From NCBI GenBank assembly GCA_038136035.1, contig JAYPYV010000013.1, positions 1-64,000 of the forward strand: a stretch of 64,000 nucleotides of DNA, written 5' to 3'. This document shows positions 42,606 to 50,703 of this stretch, piece by piece; positions within the stretch are counted from its first letter, which is position 1, and each line of letters opens with the position of its first letter. The position numbers and the translations under genes were made by a program. Source of the DNA: UBA9926 sp023261215 (GTDB taxonomy: Bacteria > Pseudomonadota > Gammaproteobacteria > Pseudomonadales > Azotimanducaceae). Below the pieces are notes generated by a model. That model did not search any database and was not told where the DNA came from. It saw only the letters and a program-made list of their open reading frames with translations.

Positions 42606-44600
42606 TTAACGCACCCAGCGGATGCCGGCGGATACCTTCCGTCCCGGCGCTTTGTAGCCAAAGACTTCCTCAAAGGCGTGGTCAAGTAAGTTATCTGTTC
42701 GGAGGAAGATTTCCCAATCAGGGTGGAGCCGAAAGCTGCCTGCCAAGGAAGCGACGGTGAAACCGGGTAATGCCACTTCGAGTTGATAAGGTGGTGAGGG
42801 TGGATAGTACAGATCTCTTTGCTCGCCAGTTCGCTTGACTGCCATGGAGAGGTTCCATCGGTCGAAATTCAGATTCATGCGGACTTGGCCCGAATGACGC
42901 GGTCGGCGTAATTCGATTTCACCTGAGGGCGAGACCGATTTGGCGTATTGATAACCCCAATGCCAAGTCAGGTGTTGGCTTTGAGTGAATGAGCCCTCCA
43001 ATTCCACGCCACGGCGGCGACTGCTGCCAGATTCGTTTTTCGCAGTGAAGGCATTTAATTCAGGCGAGAAGCTAAACCCATTGATCTCGTCTTCAAGGTT
43101 GGCGCCATAAAGGTGAACACTGACTCGGATCGGCGAGTCATCTTCTCGATAGGCGAATCCGAGATCCCAACTTCGACTTGTCTCTGGATTGAGTGCAGGG
43201 TTTCCGACAAAGGAATCATAGTAACCAAATCGTTCAACGAAGCTCGGATTTTTGATGCCTTGCCCCACGGCCGCCGAGAGCCGGAGAGGGAGGGTGGGCA
43301 AATCGAAGCTTGATTGCCACTGGTAACTCATGACGTGGCCAAACGCGGAATTGTGATCGCGCCTTGCGCTGAGCCCCATGAGCATCGCTTGCCCACGGAA
43401 TAGGTACTCGAGGGTGGCACTCCGCTGGCGGATTTGCTGCGCCTGATTGGGGTCTCCAAAAAAGTCTACCGGTGCCGAAAGTTCAAAGCGGTCGGTTTCA
43501 TCTTCGATGGAAGCTAGCAGGCCATGGGCTTCGATTTCGTACTGACCGATCCAATGAATCCTCCGTTTTTCACCTGAGGTTTTGGTGAGGCCGTAGTCCT
43601 GGTCCTGATTCCTGTGCTTTGTTTTAGAGGCGTCGAAGGTGAGCGATTGTTCAAAACGATCAGTTGGCGAATGGCGTAAAGCACCTGAGGTGAACCAAAA
43701 CTGAGATTCACTCTCATTGTCTGCATCGGTCGGTAGCCCCGTGCTGAACCAATCAATCGCGTCGAAGTCGACTTGATCAGCAGACCGTCGGGCCTGAAGG
43801 TTGAACGTCCATCGATCATTTAACCGGGATCGAGTTGAAATTCGGGCTGCCGTGTGTCGCTCTCCATCCTTCTCAGAGCCGGTGCGCGAGATGTTTTCGC
43901 CATCGGATTGACTAAAGCTCGCGCTCACATCAATGCGATGTCTGTCATTGGATTTTAGAAACTGGCCATGCCATTCACCCGAATCATGATTCCCATAAGA
44001 GGCGCTCATTTCTAAACGGTTCAACGTCTCTTCCGGCGTGAGTGTCACAATATGGATCACGCCGGCCAGGGCGTCACTGCCCCAGATTGCACTTTGCGGG
44101 CCTCTCACGATCTCGATGCGTTCGATTTGGTGGATTGGAAAGTGGGCGAAGTTAAATTCCCCACCTTGAGTTACGTCGTTTGCCTCAACGCCGTCAATGA
44201 GCACCAGGACATGGTTGGCCTCAGCGCCTCGCATGCGAATTTGAGTCAGGGCGCCGCTGGGTCCTTGTCTGCTGACACTGATGCCAGGCAAGCCCAGTAG
44301 CAGATCAGCCAGCGTTTGGGCGCCCTGAGCGCGAATATCGTCTCGATACAGAACCGTGAGGGCGGCGCCGGACTCATGAGTTGCCATAGGCAAACGAGAG
44401 GCGGTCACGGTCAATTGTTCCACGGGCTCCCGCGACGAGGCTGGGTGATTGAGGATTAAGCCGAGCATCAGGAGCGTAGCCGTTTGCATCAAATTTGGGC
44501 GCCGGTCGCGATACGTTCTGGGCGCCAAAGCGCGGTCACCGACGCTGTCGGCGATTCGGTCGCTGCGCTGAGCTTGGAAGTGCGGTTGAAGTCGTGGCAT
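42606..44600 (-). CDS. btuB: TonB-dependent vitamin B12 receptor (BtuB-like)
   Basis: Outer-membrane receptor of about 664 aa. Seen: TonB box EQLTVTASRLP, the plug with TLADLLLGLPGISVSRQG, QIRMRGAEANHVLVLIDGVEAND and IERIEIVRGPQSAIWGSDALAGVIHIVT, which is the BtuB pattern, then a barrel ending KVSAGIRWVR. Cobalamin import is strongly backed by the cobalamin riboswitch 110 bases upstream. ATG 44600 has AGGGA six bases ahead; the hydrophobic signal (LLMLGLILN) then lies unusually far in, about 40 residues, so an internal start at 44489 is possible. No BtuCDF genes follow, so inner-membrane uptake is encoded elsewhere. Confidence 0.93.
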   Translation of the reverse strand: MPRLQPHFQAQRSDRIADSVGDRALAPRTYRDRRPNLMQTATLLMLGLILNHPASSREPVEQLTVTASRLPMATHESGAALTVLYRDDIRAQGAQTLADLLLGLPGISVSRQGPSGALTQIRMRGAEANHVLVLIDGVEANDVTQGGEFNFAHFPIHQIERIEIVRGPQSAIWGSDALAGVIHIVTLTPEETLNRLEMSASYGNHDSGEWHGQFLKSNDRHRIDVSASFSQSDGENISRTGSEKDGERHTAARISTRSRLNDRWTFNLQARRSADQVDFDAIDWFSTGLPTDADNESESQFWFTSGALRHSPTDRFEQSLTFDASKTKHRNQDQDYGLTKTSGEKRRIHWIGQYEIEAHGLLASIEDETDRFELSAPVDFFGDPNQAQQIRQRSATLEYLFRGQAMLMGLSARRDHNSAFGHVMSYQWQSSFDLPTLPLRLSAAVGQGIKNPSFVERFGYYDSFVGNPALNPETSRSWDLGFAYREDDSPIRVSVHLYGANLEDEINGFSFSPELNAFTAKNESGSSRRRGVELEGSFTQSQHLTWHWGYQYAKSVSPSGEIELRRPRHSGQVRMNLNFDRWNLSMAVKRTGEQRDLYYPPSPPYQLEVALPGFTVASLAGSFRLHPDWEIFLRTDNLLDHAFEEVFGYKAPGRKVSAGIRWVR

Positions 44601-44603
44601 GAA

Positions 44604-44659
44604 CAATCCCTAGTTCGTCAAAGTGTCATGACGAAATGCATGACGATTAATCGGGATTG
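44604..44659 (-). promoter_or_regulatory. Ribosome-binding-site-sequestering hairpin before btuB
   Basis: In the transcript, CAAUCCC (44659-44653) is complementary to GGGAUUG (44610-44604), which includes the AGGGA ribosome-binding site of btuB. The 7-bp stem would hide the site when formed. Placed downstream of the cobalamin aptamer, this is the expected expression platform for translational control. Confidence 0.6.
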
Positions 44660-44711
44660 AACAGTGGCTATGCACGTCCAATCTCCGCCCTCCGCAGAGT
44701 CAGTCGTTAAG

Positions 44712-44885
44712 ATCAGGGCCGGTCTCCGGGCTCACAAGGCGCTTCGCGCTCAAGCGATCGCCTTCCCATAGGTACCTTGGGTACATCTACAGTGGCTAAT
44801 CGATCGCTCTACTTGTTTACCGTTGCGGGGGCAGCATCGGTTTTTCACCGATTTCCCGTTTCATTCCAAACACCCGCCAATCCAT
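44712..44885 (-). ncRNA. Cobalamin riboswitch
   Basis: Reading the minus strand, the conserved core is present: GAAACGGGAA, CGGTGAAAAACCG, GCTGCCCCCGCAACGG and the closing B12 box AGCCCGGAGACCGGCC. The order and spacing are those of the adenosylcobalamin aptamer. It precedes btuB and should lower its expression when B12 is plentiful. A possible promoter lies upstream with TTGACA (44965-44960), a 16-base spacer and TAAGCT (44943-44938). The 5' boundary is approximate. Confidence 0.93.
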
Positions 44886-45277
44886 GCTTTTCAGAAAAGC
44901 CGATGCAGATGGGTTGGAACACCCTGACAACAGCAGAAGCTTACGTTGAAGCCGGGGATTGTCAATGCATTCAATGGCAGGTTTTGGATTTTTGCTCTCG
45001 GATGCAGAAGGCACGCCCAGATGCGATGTGAACCATCGACGTTGCTCGGCTGGCTTTAACGTCTCAGTCCTCATGGGCGCGACCTGAGGTGTGTGATATC
45101 CCTCAGGAACGGTCTCGTCCTTTTGATCCTCAGTGCCTCGGACAGGCGCTCTGACAGGCGCTCTGACTGGCGTGAGTGGGTCACCAAAGAAGGACTGACA
45201 TCGGCGCGATCACCCCGCGTTCAGTATTAGAATGCCTCTTCGATCAAGCTTAAAAGCAAGAAAGAGAGCCTTTAACG
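44886..45277. other. Divergent region upstream of riboswitch
   Basis: About 390 bases between the cobalamin riboswitch and the SGNH hydrolase. It holds the tentative riboswitch promoter (44938-44965), a 7-bp stem CCTGAGG/CCTCAGG (45083-45107), and two copies of GACAGGCGCTCT in a row (45141-45164). No gene is seen. Confidence 0.45.
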
Positions 45278-46054
45278 ATGGTGAGGTTAAGTTTGCTCTG
45301 GGGCCTGGGTCTCGTCCTGATCCCGCTGATCGCCCTGCAGGGCTGGTGGGTGAGACGCAAGGCCTTGCGCCTGGGGCCTGCGGACGGCCCCAAGACCGGA
45401 ACAGTGACTGTGTTGGAAGCCTCAAACGATGCAAGTTCGGCATTGACTGGGGGGGCGCCAGCGGGCGCGAGGGCGCGCGAGCCGTCTGGCGCTCGACTGC
45501 TGGGATTAGGCGATAGCGTGATTGCGGGGGTTGGCATTGAGAACACGGCCCTGTCCCTCGTGCCACAAGTTGCATTGAGATGGCGTCCGGACACGGTCTC
45601 GCATGTGGAGTGGCGGATTAGGGCTGAGGATGGCGCGACCTTAAATGATGTGATTCGCCTATTGAACGACGGTGTCGAGGGTCAGTTCGATGTCGTTATT
45701 ATTTCGGTGGGCGTCAACGATGTGACGCGACTGACATCGCTGGTCAAATGGCAATCGTTGCTGATGCTATTGATCGCGCGGTTGAGAGAGCATTCGCCCG
45801 ATGCAACGTTGGTTTTTTTGATGGTGCCTCCTATGGATCGGTTCCCGATGTTGCCTCAGCCGCTCAGGGCGATGCTGGGTATTCGGGCCGCCATGCTCAA
45901 TCGCGTTCTTGGTTGGGTGATTGGCGCGCACCACGGGGTGATCGGAGTTGACCTTGCAACTGAATTCGACGCGAGCCTTTTGGCGACCGATGGATATCAT
46001 CCAAACGCCCGAGCGATTGAGGAGATTGCCGACGTCATCGTTGCCGCGCTCTAG
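45278..46054 (+). CDS. Membrane-anchored SGNH/GDSL hydrolase
   Basis: Esterase/lipase-type protein of 258 aa. An N-terminal hydrophobic helix (LSLLWGLGLVLIPLIAL, 5-21) followed by WWVRRK should hold it in the inner membrane; a Gly/Ala-rich linker leads to the catalytic domain. Seen: block I LLGLGDSVIAGVG (Ser nucleophile in GDSV), block III ISVGVNDVTR (GxND) and block V TDGYHPN (Asp and His). This is the complete SGNH set. Substrate could be a lipid, an acetylated sugar or a small ester. A GAGAG purine stretch precedes ATG 45278. Confidence 0.9.
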   Translation: MVRLSLLWGLGLVLIPLIALQGWWVRRKALRLGPADGPKTGTVTVLEASNDASSALTGGAPAGARAREPSGARLLGLGDSVIAGVGIENTALSLVPQVALRWRPDTVSHVEWRIRAEDGATLNDVIRLLNDGVEGQFDVVIISVGVNDVTRLTSLVKWQSLLMLLIARLREHSPDATLVFLMVPPMDRFPMLPQPLRAMLGIRAAMLNRVLGWVIGAHHGVIGVDLATEFDASLLATDGYHPNARAIEEIADVIVAAL

Positions 46055-46256
46055 CCGATGCGGCCACGCTGGGTGCTAGCGTATCAATGCTTGAGCCTGC
46101 GCGGTCTCAGGATTATCCTCAAAACGCTTACGAGTGCGTCCGTTAGGTGTTTAAGAAGGCTTAGATTCGGGCAATCGCAGCACCCATCGACCCACCGTAA
46201 GTTGAATGAGTCTGGCCCATTGAGGTTGGCCAACGAACACGAGAGGAGATCAAAAT

Positions 46257-46967
46257 ATGGAGCATCGTTACGTAGAGTATGAGGACAATGGCACCTTGCT
46301 GGAGGGCTATTTTGTCACCCCGGGCGGGTCCGATCTTCCGTTAATTTTGGTCGCGCATGACTGGACCGGGCGCAGGCAATACGCCATCGATAAGGCCAAT
46401 GAAATGGCTGACCGAGGCTATGCTGCCTTCGCCCTAGATATGTATGGCAAGGGCGTGTTCGGCCGTGATGGCGACGTTGAATACAACAGTAGTCTGATGG
46501 GGCCATTTGCGATGGATCGCCTCAAACTGAGGCAGAGAGTGCATGCGGCCTTGACTGCCGGGCGGGCGCAACCTGAGGTAAACGGACAGCAAGTGGCAGC
46601 AATTGGCTACTGTTTTGGTGGGATGTGCGTTCTTGAATTAGCCAGAAGTGGCGCAGACGTGCTTGGGGTGGTCAGCGTGCATGGGATCTTTAGTCCTGGT
46701 GAGGTTGCCAATGAAGCCATGACTTCAAAAGTGCTTTGCCTGCATGGCCATGATGATCCCATGGTGCCGCCCGAGCAGGTGGTGGCGTTCGAGCAAGAGA
46801 TGACGGCGGCAGGTGTGGACTGGCAGATGCATGTTTATGGCGCAACGACCCATGCTTTCACAAACCCAGGCGCCAACAATCCAGACTTTGGCACGGTTTA
46901 TTCAGAGCGCGCCAATCGTCGCGCTGATCGATCGACCACCGATTTCTTTGAGGAAATCTTTAACTAG
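46257..46967 (+). CDS. Dienelactone hydrolase family protein
   Basis: Alpha/beta-hydrolase of 236 aa. Seen: the oxyanion region LILVAHDWTGRRQYAIDKA, the nucleophile elbow AIGYCFGGMC with Cys as in true dienelactone hydrolases, HGHDDPMVP (Asp) and YGATTHAFTNPGA (His), completing a Cys-Asp-His triad. Such enzymes open dienelactones in chlorocatechol breakdown, but many relatives act on other lactones or esters. Very good ribosome-binding site AGGAGATC before ATG 46257. It lies 202 bases after the SGNH hydrolase on the same strand. Confidence 0.93.
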   Translation: MEHRYVEYEDNGTLLEGYFVTPGGSDLPLILVAHDWTGRRQYAIDKANEMADRGYAAFALDMYGKGVFGRDGDVEYNSSLMGPFAMDRLKLRQRVHAALTAGRAQPEVNGQQVAAIGYCFGGMCVLELARSGADVLGVVSVHGIFSPGEVANEAMTSKVLCLHGHDDPMVPPEQVVAFEQEMTAAGVDWQMHVYGATTHAFTNPGANNPDFGTVYSERANRRADRSTTDFFEEIFN

Positions 46968-47353
46968 GATTTCAACGCTTGGCGACCTCCAGCATTGAAA
47001 CGTGAGGACTTCGTCTGGAGAAGATCGCGCCATCCAAGTGCGCTTTGGATCGAGCATCATTCGCTCGATGGCTCGGTATTCAACTGAGTCTTTAAAAGGG
47101 CTAAAGCAAGGAGGCCACTGTAGTAAGGTCTCCGCGAGGAGACTAGGCGTTCATCCCAATGCGCATCGCTCGAAAATCTGTCTCGGGCGTCTCGATCGCT
47201 TGCGGGGAGAGCGCGCAGGTGGGATCTAGGAGGGCATTCCGCCTCACCTTGGGATGGAGAGACGGAAGGTCTACGGGTTTTGGATAAGCGTAGCAATAAC
47301 GCAAGAAAACAGGGTGGGCGGAAGCAGGGGTCCTCGCTGAGACCCCTGATGGC
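46968..47353. other. Convergent intergenic region with two hairpins
   Basis: About 385 bases between the convergent dienelactone hydrolase and Nudix genes. It holds GTCTCC-GCGA-GGAGAC (47128-47143), a 6-bp stem closed by a GCGA tetraloop, and CAGGGGTC...GACCCCTG (47325-47348), an exact 8-bp stem just downstream of the Nudix stop. Neither has a T-tract on either side. The 75-codon frame at 47002-47229 has no motif. Confidence 0.45.
47325..47348 (-). terminator. Possible terminator hairpin after Nudix gene
   Basis: An exact 8-bp stem CAGGGGTC/GACCCCTG with an 8-base loop starts six bases beyond the Nudix stop codon. It has the position and strength of an intrinsic terminator but lacks the run of T, so it may instead protect the mRNA end. 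Confidence 0.35.
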
Positions 47354-47896
47354 TCAGAGATGCGGAGGGTTGCCTGTACCCAAAGGCTGAACGGTAAATT
47401 CCAACAATCGTTCGTTTCGAAAATGAAAGTAGCCGTCAATACTCTCGCCGTTCAAAACCTGAGGCAGCCAGTACTGATCGTCTTCCCACATGTCATCCAG
47501 TGGCAGGTTGTCCGGTGATGACCAGAGGGGCTTGGCCTCCTTGGTCTCGATGGGGTCTCCGATCATTTGATCGGTGAGGAAAACATAGACGAGGATGTTG
47601 AGGTCCTCTACGTCGCTGAAAAAAAGTCTTGCGACGAGTTGAGGTTCAGTAGCGATGACTTTCAGTTCTTCTTGCAGTTCGCGTCGTGCGCAGTCTGCAG
47701 GTGACTCGTCGGCTTCGATTTTTCCGCCAGGTCCATTGATCTTGCCCCTACCGATGCCCGTTTTTTTCTCAATCAGCAACACCTGCGCATCACGCACTAC
47801 AAAAATGAGCGTGGTTCGAAGGTCAGGCGTCCAGGTTGGCCAATCCGTGGGGGAAGTGAGAGTCGAAGTCATGCGAGGAGCATAGGTCAAGGGCAT
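47354..47896 (-). CDS. MTH1-like Nudix hydrolase (8-oxo-dGTP diphosphatase)
   Basis: Protein of 180 aa. The Nudix box GKIEADESPADCARRELQEE is complete except that the Gly after EEx is Lys (EELKV). Around it the sequence follows human MTH1 (NUDT1) rather than E. coli MutT: GRGKINGPGGK, and after the box DDMWEDDQYWLPQVLNGESI and GYFHF, which mirror the MTH1 base-binding region with its adjacent Asp and Trp. The expected role is removal of oxidised purine nucleotides. The start at 47896 or 47872 is uncertain because neither has a ribosome-binding site. Transcribed away from the octamer repeat and rpoH. Confidence 0.88.
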   Translation of the reverse strand: MPLTYAPRMTSTLTSPTDWPTWTPDLRTTLIFVVRDAQVLLIEKKTGIGRGKINGPGGKIEADESPADCARRELQEELKVIATEPQLVARLFFSDVEDLNILVYVFLTDQMIGDPIETKEAKPLWSSPDNLPLDDMWEDDQYWLPQVLNGESIDGYFHFRNERLLEFTVQPLGTGNPPHL

Positions 47897-48021
47897 CTGG
47901 AATCAAAGGTTGGATGAACGGTGAATGGGGGTCTTTTAGCTCGGTATCTATCAAACCCGGGCTTGCCTCAACGCTGAGCCAAGATGGGGTTCTGTGTTCC
48001 ATTCGGTTTTAATTATTCTTC

Positions 48022-48264
48022 ATTTCTTCATTTCTTCATTTCTTCATTTCTTCATTTCTTCATTTCTTCATTTCTTNNNNNNNNNNNNNNNNNNNNNNNN
48101 NNNNNNNNNNNNNNNNNNNNNNNNNNNNNNNNNNNNNNNNNNNNNNNNNNNNNNNNNNNNNNNNNNNNNNNNNNNNATTTCTTCATTTCTTCATTTCTTC
48201 ATTTCTTCATTTCTTCATTTCTTCATTTCTTCATTTCTTTGTTTCTTTGTTTCTTTGTTTCTTT
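48022..48264. repeat. Octamer tandem repeat (ATTTCTTC)n spanning the gap
   Basis: Six exact ATTTCTTC units and a partial one (48022-48076) precede the Ns. Seven exact units (48177-48232), one ATTTCTTT and three GTTTCTTT (to 48264) follow them. The units change stepwise at the right end, as expected of slippage and point change at an array edge. The true copy number is unknown because of the gap. On one strand the array is pure pyrimidine except for a single A or G per unit. Confidence 0.95.
48077..48176. other. Assembly gap of 100 Ns
   Basis: Exactly 100 Ns interrupt the octamer repeat. This is the standard length for a scaffold gap of unknown size, so the two contigs were joined by other evidence and the distance is not reliable. 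Confidence 0.97.
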
Positions 48265-48385
48265 TTCCTCTTATTCCTTTTTCTCCCCTTGCGCGCTTAG
48301 CTATTCACGCGGAGCGAGGCGGTGTTGCGTATGAGAATGATTCTAATTTACTGATTTGATTGTAAAAAATATTCAACGCCAACCC

Positions 48386-48414
48386 TTGAAATCGGAACTT
48401 CCTGCTCTTATCTA
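48386..48414 (+). promoter_or_regulatory. rpoH: Sigma-70-like promoter for rpoH
   Basis: TTGAAA (48386-48391) and TATCTA (48409-48414) are separated by exactly 17 bases. The predicted start near 48421 leaves a 5' leader of about 120 bases before rpoH, enough for a thermosensing secondary structure as in E. coli, although I cannot fold it here. Confidence 0.55.
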
Positions 48415-48539
48415 AGATCTAAGGGTTGAATTGAAAGATTGTATCAACACTGGATATTTAGGGTTTTGAGCGACCGGACGATGTGACCGGTCAAATGCGA
48501 TTGGCCCGTGAAAAAGGCCAATGAGTAAGGAGAGCCAGG

Positions 48540-49388
48540 ATGGAATTAACGGTAAGAACACCATCACTGCCCGCTTTGGCGGCAGATTCTCTATCCCAAT
48601 ACGTCGACGCGGTGTACAGAATCCCGAAAATCGACCGAGACACCGAGGCGGCGCTCTTTGCCCGTTTTCATGATGACGAAGACTTGGATGCAGCCCGCAC
48701 GTTGGTCATGGCCCATCTGCGCTATGTGGTCTACGAAGCCAAGCGGTTTGCGGGTTATGGCTTACCGCTTGAAGATCTCATTCAACAGGGCAACATCGGC
48801 CTGATGCATTCCGTTAAACGATTCGAGCCGCATCGTGGCCTTCGCTTGTTGACCTTTGCTGTCCATTGGATTCGGGCCGAGATTACCGATTTCATTCTAA
48901 AGAACTGGCGGCTTGTCAAAGTGGCGACCACCAAAGTCCAGAAAAAGCTGTTCTTTAATCTTCGTAAGATGACGACATCGCTTGATCAATTGTCGGAGCA
49001 AACCATCCAGGACGTCGCTGAGGAATTGCAGGTCCCTACGGCTGACGTGCGTGAAATGGCGCTGAGGATGCGGGGCATCGATGCGTCGTTCGATGCAATT
49101 TCCGACGAGGACTTCTCCGCACCCGAGCGGAGTCTCGTGCTCGAGGGGGCAGATCCCGCCGAGGTGGTGGAGACTCTGGACGCGCAAGTTCACGAGTCAG
49201 CGCGGCTTGCGAGCGCATTTGCCGTTCTGGATGCGAGAAGCCAGGAGATCATTCAGAGACGTTGGATGTCTGAAGCAAAGGCAAGTTTGGCTGAATTGGC
49301 TGAGGACTTTGGTGTGTCCATTGAACGCGTCCGACAAATCGAGCAGGCGGCTTTGAAAAAGCTGAGATCGCTGGTCACAACGGATTAA
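48540..49388 (+). CDS. rpoH: RNA polymerase sigma-32 factor (heat shock)
   Basis: Sigma factor of 282 aa. Seen: region 2.1-2.2 MAHLRYVVYEAKRFAGYGLPLEDLIQQGNIGLM, region 2.3-2.4 RLLTFAVHWIRAEITDFIL, the RpoH box QKKLFFNLRKM which tells sigma-32 from other sigma-70 factors, and region 4.2 ASLAELAEDFGVSIERVRQIEQAALKKL, the -35 binding helix-turn-helix. It directs transcription of chaperone and protease genes after heat or protein stress. Ribosome-binding site AAGGAG before ATG 48540. It has its own promoter; no ftsX-type gene precedes it as in E. coli. Confidence 0.96.
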   Translation: MELTVRTPSLPALAADSLSQYVDAVYRIPKIDRDTEAALFARFHDDEDLDAARTLVMAHLRYVVYEAKRFAGYGLPLEDLIQQGNIGLMHSVKRFEPHRGLRLLTFAVHWIRAEITDFILKNWRLVKVATTKVQKKLFFNLRKMTTSLDQLSEQTIQDVAEELQVPTADVREMALRMRGIDASFDAISDEDFSAPERSLVLEGADPAEVVETLDAQVHESARLASAFAVLDARSQEIIQRRWMSEAKASLAELAEDFGVSIERVRQIEQAALKKLRSLVTTD

Positions 49389-49445
49389 ATCTTTCTCTAG
49401 GGTCGCTCTGGCGGTATGGTATTGAGCGTGTCTAAGGAGAGTGCC

Positions 49446-50234
49446 ATGACCGACCAATTGATTGCGACTGACCTATCTGAATTCAACGGTCAATCGATCG
49501 TTGATGATTTAAATCGACTTTTGCGACTTCGCACCACGCCTATCGGGATGAAGATGTTCGCGACCCGAGAGGAGATGGAGGCGATTCCCAAGATTCGTCG
49601 CCCTAAACAAGTCCACACCACCGATCAAATCGTCGGACAAGCGAGCCGCAACGGCTGGACTGTAGGTATCACGATGGAGGACCTCGTCGGTGCCCAGTGC
49701 GGCACAGTGATAGGACTTCATCCACGGGATGAAGCCTGGCTCTCGGGCGATCGCATGGCCGGCGTTTGGTACGAAAACCAATCGGAAGCCGCCAATCATC
49801 AAGCAAGTATGGATGTTCTTGAATACGGCCGGTACCAAGCGATGGCCGTTTCACCGCTGGCTTCAGGCCGACTCGACCCGCCTGACATTTGTTTGATTTA
49901 CGCAACGCCCGCGCAGATGATTCTCTTTATCAACGGATTGCAGTGGACGGGCTTCAAGAAAATGAATTGGGGCTGTGTGGGCGAGTCCTCTTGCGCCGAC
50001 TCATGGGGACGGGCACTCAAAACAGGCGAGCCAAGCTTGTCTATTCCTTGCTTCGCCGAGCGACGCTATGGTGGGGTCATGGAGGATGAGCTGTTAATGG
50101 CGATTCCACCCTCGTTCTTACCCAAGGTGATTGCTGGCTTGGATGCTTTAGCTCGCAATGGGCTCAGGTACCCAATCCCAGCCTATGGGGTCATGAACGA
50201 CGTCCGGGCAGGCATGGGCGTGAGCTACAGCTAA
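49446..50234 (+). CDS. DUF169 family protein
   Basis: Protein of 262 aa of the DUF169 family, whose function is not established. Seen: LLRLRTTPIGMKMFATREEM at the N-terminus, a Cys-bearing AQCGTVIGLHPRD, the core LEYGRYQAMAVSPLASGRLDPPDICLIYATPAQM, and WGCVGESSCADSWGRALKTGEPSLSIPCFAERRYGG, in which several Cys might bind a metal. The C-terminus runs to MGVSYS. ATG 49446 has AAGGAG ahead; the 49416 start is less likely. It follows rpoH by 57 bases on the same strand. Related proteins occur beside corrinoid or one-carbon enzymes in anaerobes; nothing of that kind is seen here. Confidence 0.9.
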   Translation: MTDQLIATDLSEFNGQSIVDDLNRLLRLRTTPIGMKMFATREEMEAIPKIRRPKQVHTTDQIVGQASRNGWTVGITMEDLVGAQCGTVIGLHPRDEAWLSGDRMAGVWYENQSEAANHQASMDVLEYGRYQAMAVSPLASGRLDPPDICLIYATPAQMILFINGLQWTGFKKMNWGCVGESSCADSWGRALKTGEPSLSIPCFAERRYGGVMEDELLMAIPPSFLPKVIAGLDALARNGLRYPIPAYGVMNDVRAGMGVSYS

Positions 50235-50260
50235 CTCGAAATGAGCCAGAGCTTGATACG

Positions 50261-50650
50261 ATGACGAAAAGTTCGATCGCCTGCTGGAACTGTGGCGAAT
50301 CTTGCGATGAACCCTTGCCCTTATCCCGTCACGCGGCTTGCCAGCATTGCTTTGAGATGCTGCATTGCTGCTTGATGTGTCGACACTTTGACCCACATCA
50401 AAGACCCGCTTGTCAGCACGATCTGGCTGACCCGCCGCGAGAGAGTGACAGTGCTAATTTTTGCGATTTTTTGACGCCAAGGCGCGGTCTACAAGGGCGT
50501 CAATCTGCGCGCGATCAGAAGGCATCAGCCAAACTCTCGGCACTGTTTGGCGATGCGCCCGAGATCGAGGATGAAGCTGACCTGGATGCTGACGATCAAT
50601 CGAGCAGCGCTGAGCGGCAATTACAGAATTTGTTTGGTGATGATGATTGA
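50261..50650 (+). CDS. Cys-rich small protein with zinc-ribbon-like motifs
   Basis: Hypothetical protein of 129 aa. The N-terminal 60 residues contain CWNCGESC, SRHAACQHCFEMLHCCLMCRHFD, PACQHDL and NFCDF: more than ten Cys and several His, arranged as paired CxxC knuckles that could hold two zinc ions or an iron-sulfur cluster. The remainder is charged and acidic (KLSALFGDAPEIEDEADLDADD), ending LQNLFGDDD. I recall similar conserved hypotheticals in gammaproteobacteria but cannot name the family. It starts 26 bases after the DUF169 gene on the same strand, so the two may act together. Possible role: nucleic-acid or protein binding. Confidence 0.8.
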   Translation: MTKSSIACWNCGESCDEPLPLSRHAACQHCFEMLHCCLMCRHFDPHQRPACQHDLADPPRESDSANFCDFLTPRRGLQGRQSARDQKASAKLSALFGDAPEIEDEADLDADDQSSSAERQLQNLFGDDD

Positions 50651-50703
50651 CAAGCCCAAGGCGCGGTCACGATCACTTGTCTTTTTGTTTCAAGGTGTGC
50701 GGT

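Larger units (their letters stand above)
47897..48539. other. Divergent region upstream of rpoH, with scaffold gap
   Basis: About 640 bases between the Nudix gene and rpoH. It holds the octamer repeat, the 100-N gap and the rpoH promoter, all listed separately. Open frames across the repeat (47984-48359) are low-complexity translations of the octamer and are not genes. Confidence 0.6.

Noticed and set aside
48022..48264. Possible CRISPR array at the repeat
   Set aside because: The units are contiguous octamers with no spacers and no cas genes in the window.
47984..48359. Open frames of 116 and 121 codons with FFISSFLH-type repeats
   Set aside because: They are translations of the octamer array across the N gap; three octamers make an eight-residue repeat in any frame. 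No ribosome-binding site or non-repetitive domain.
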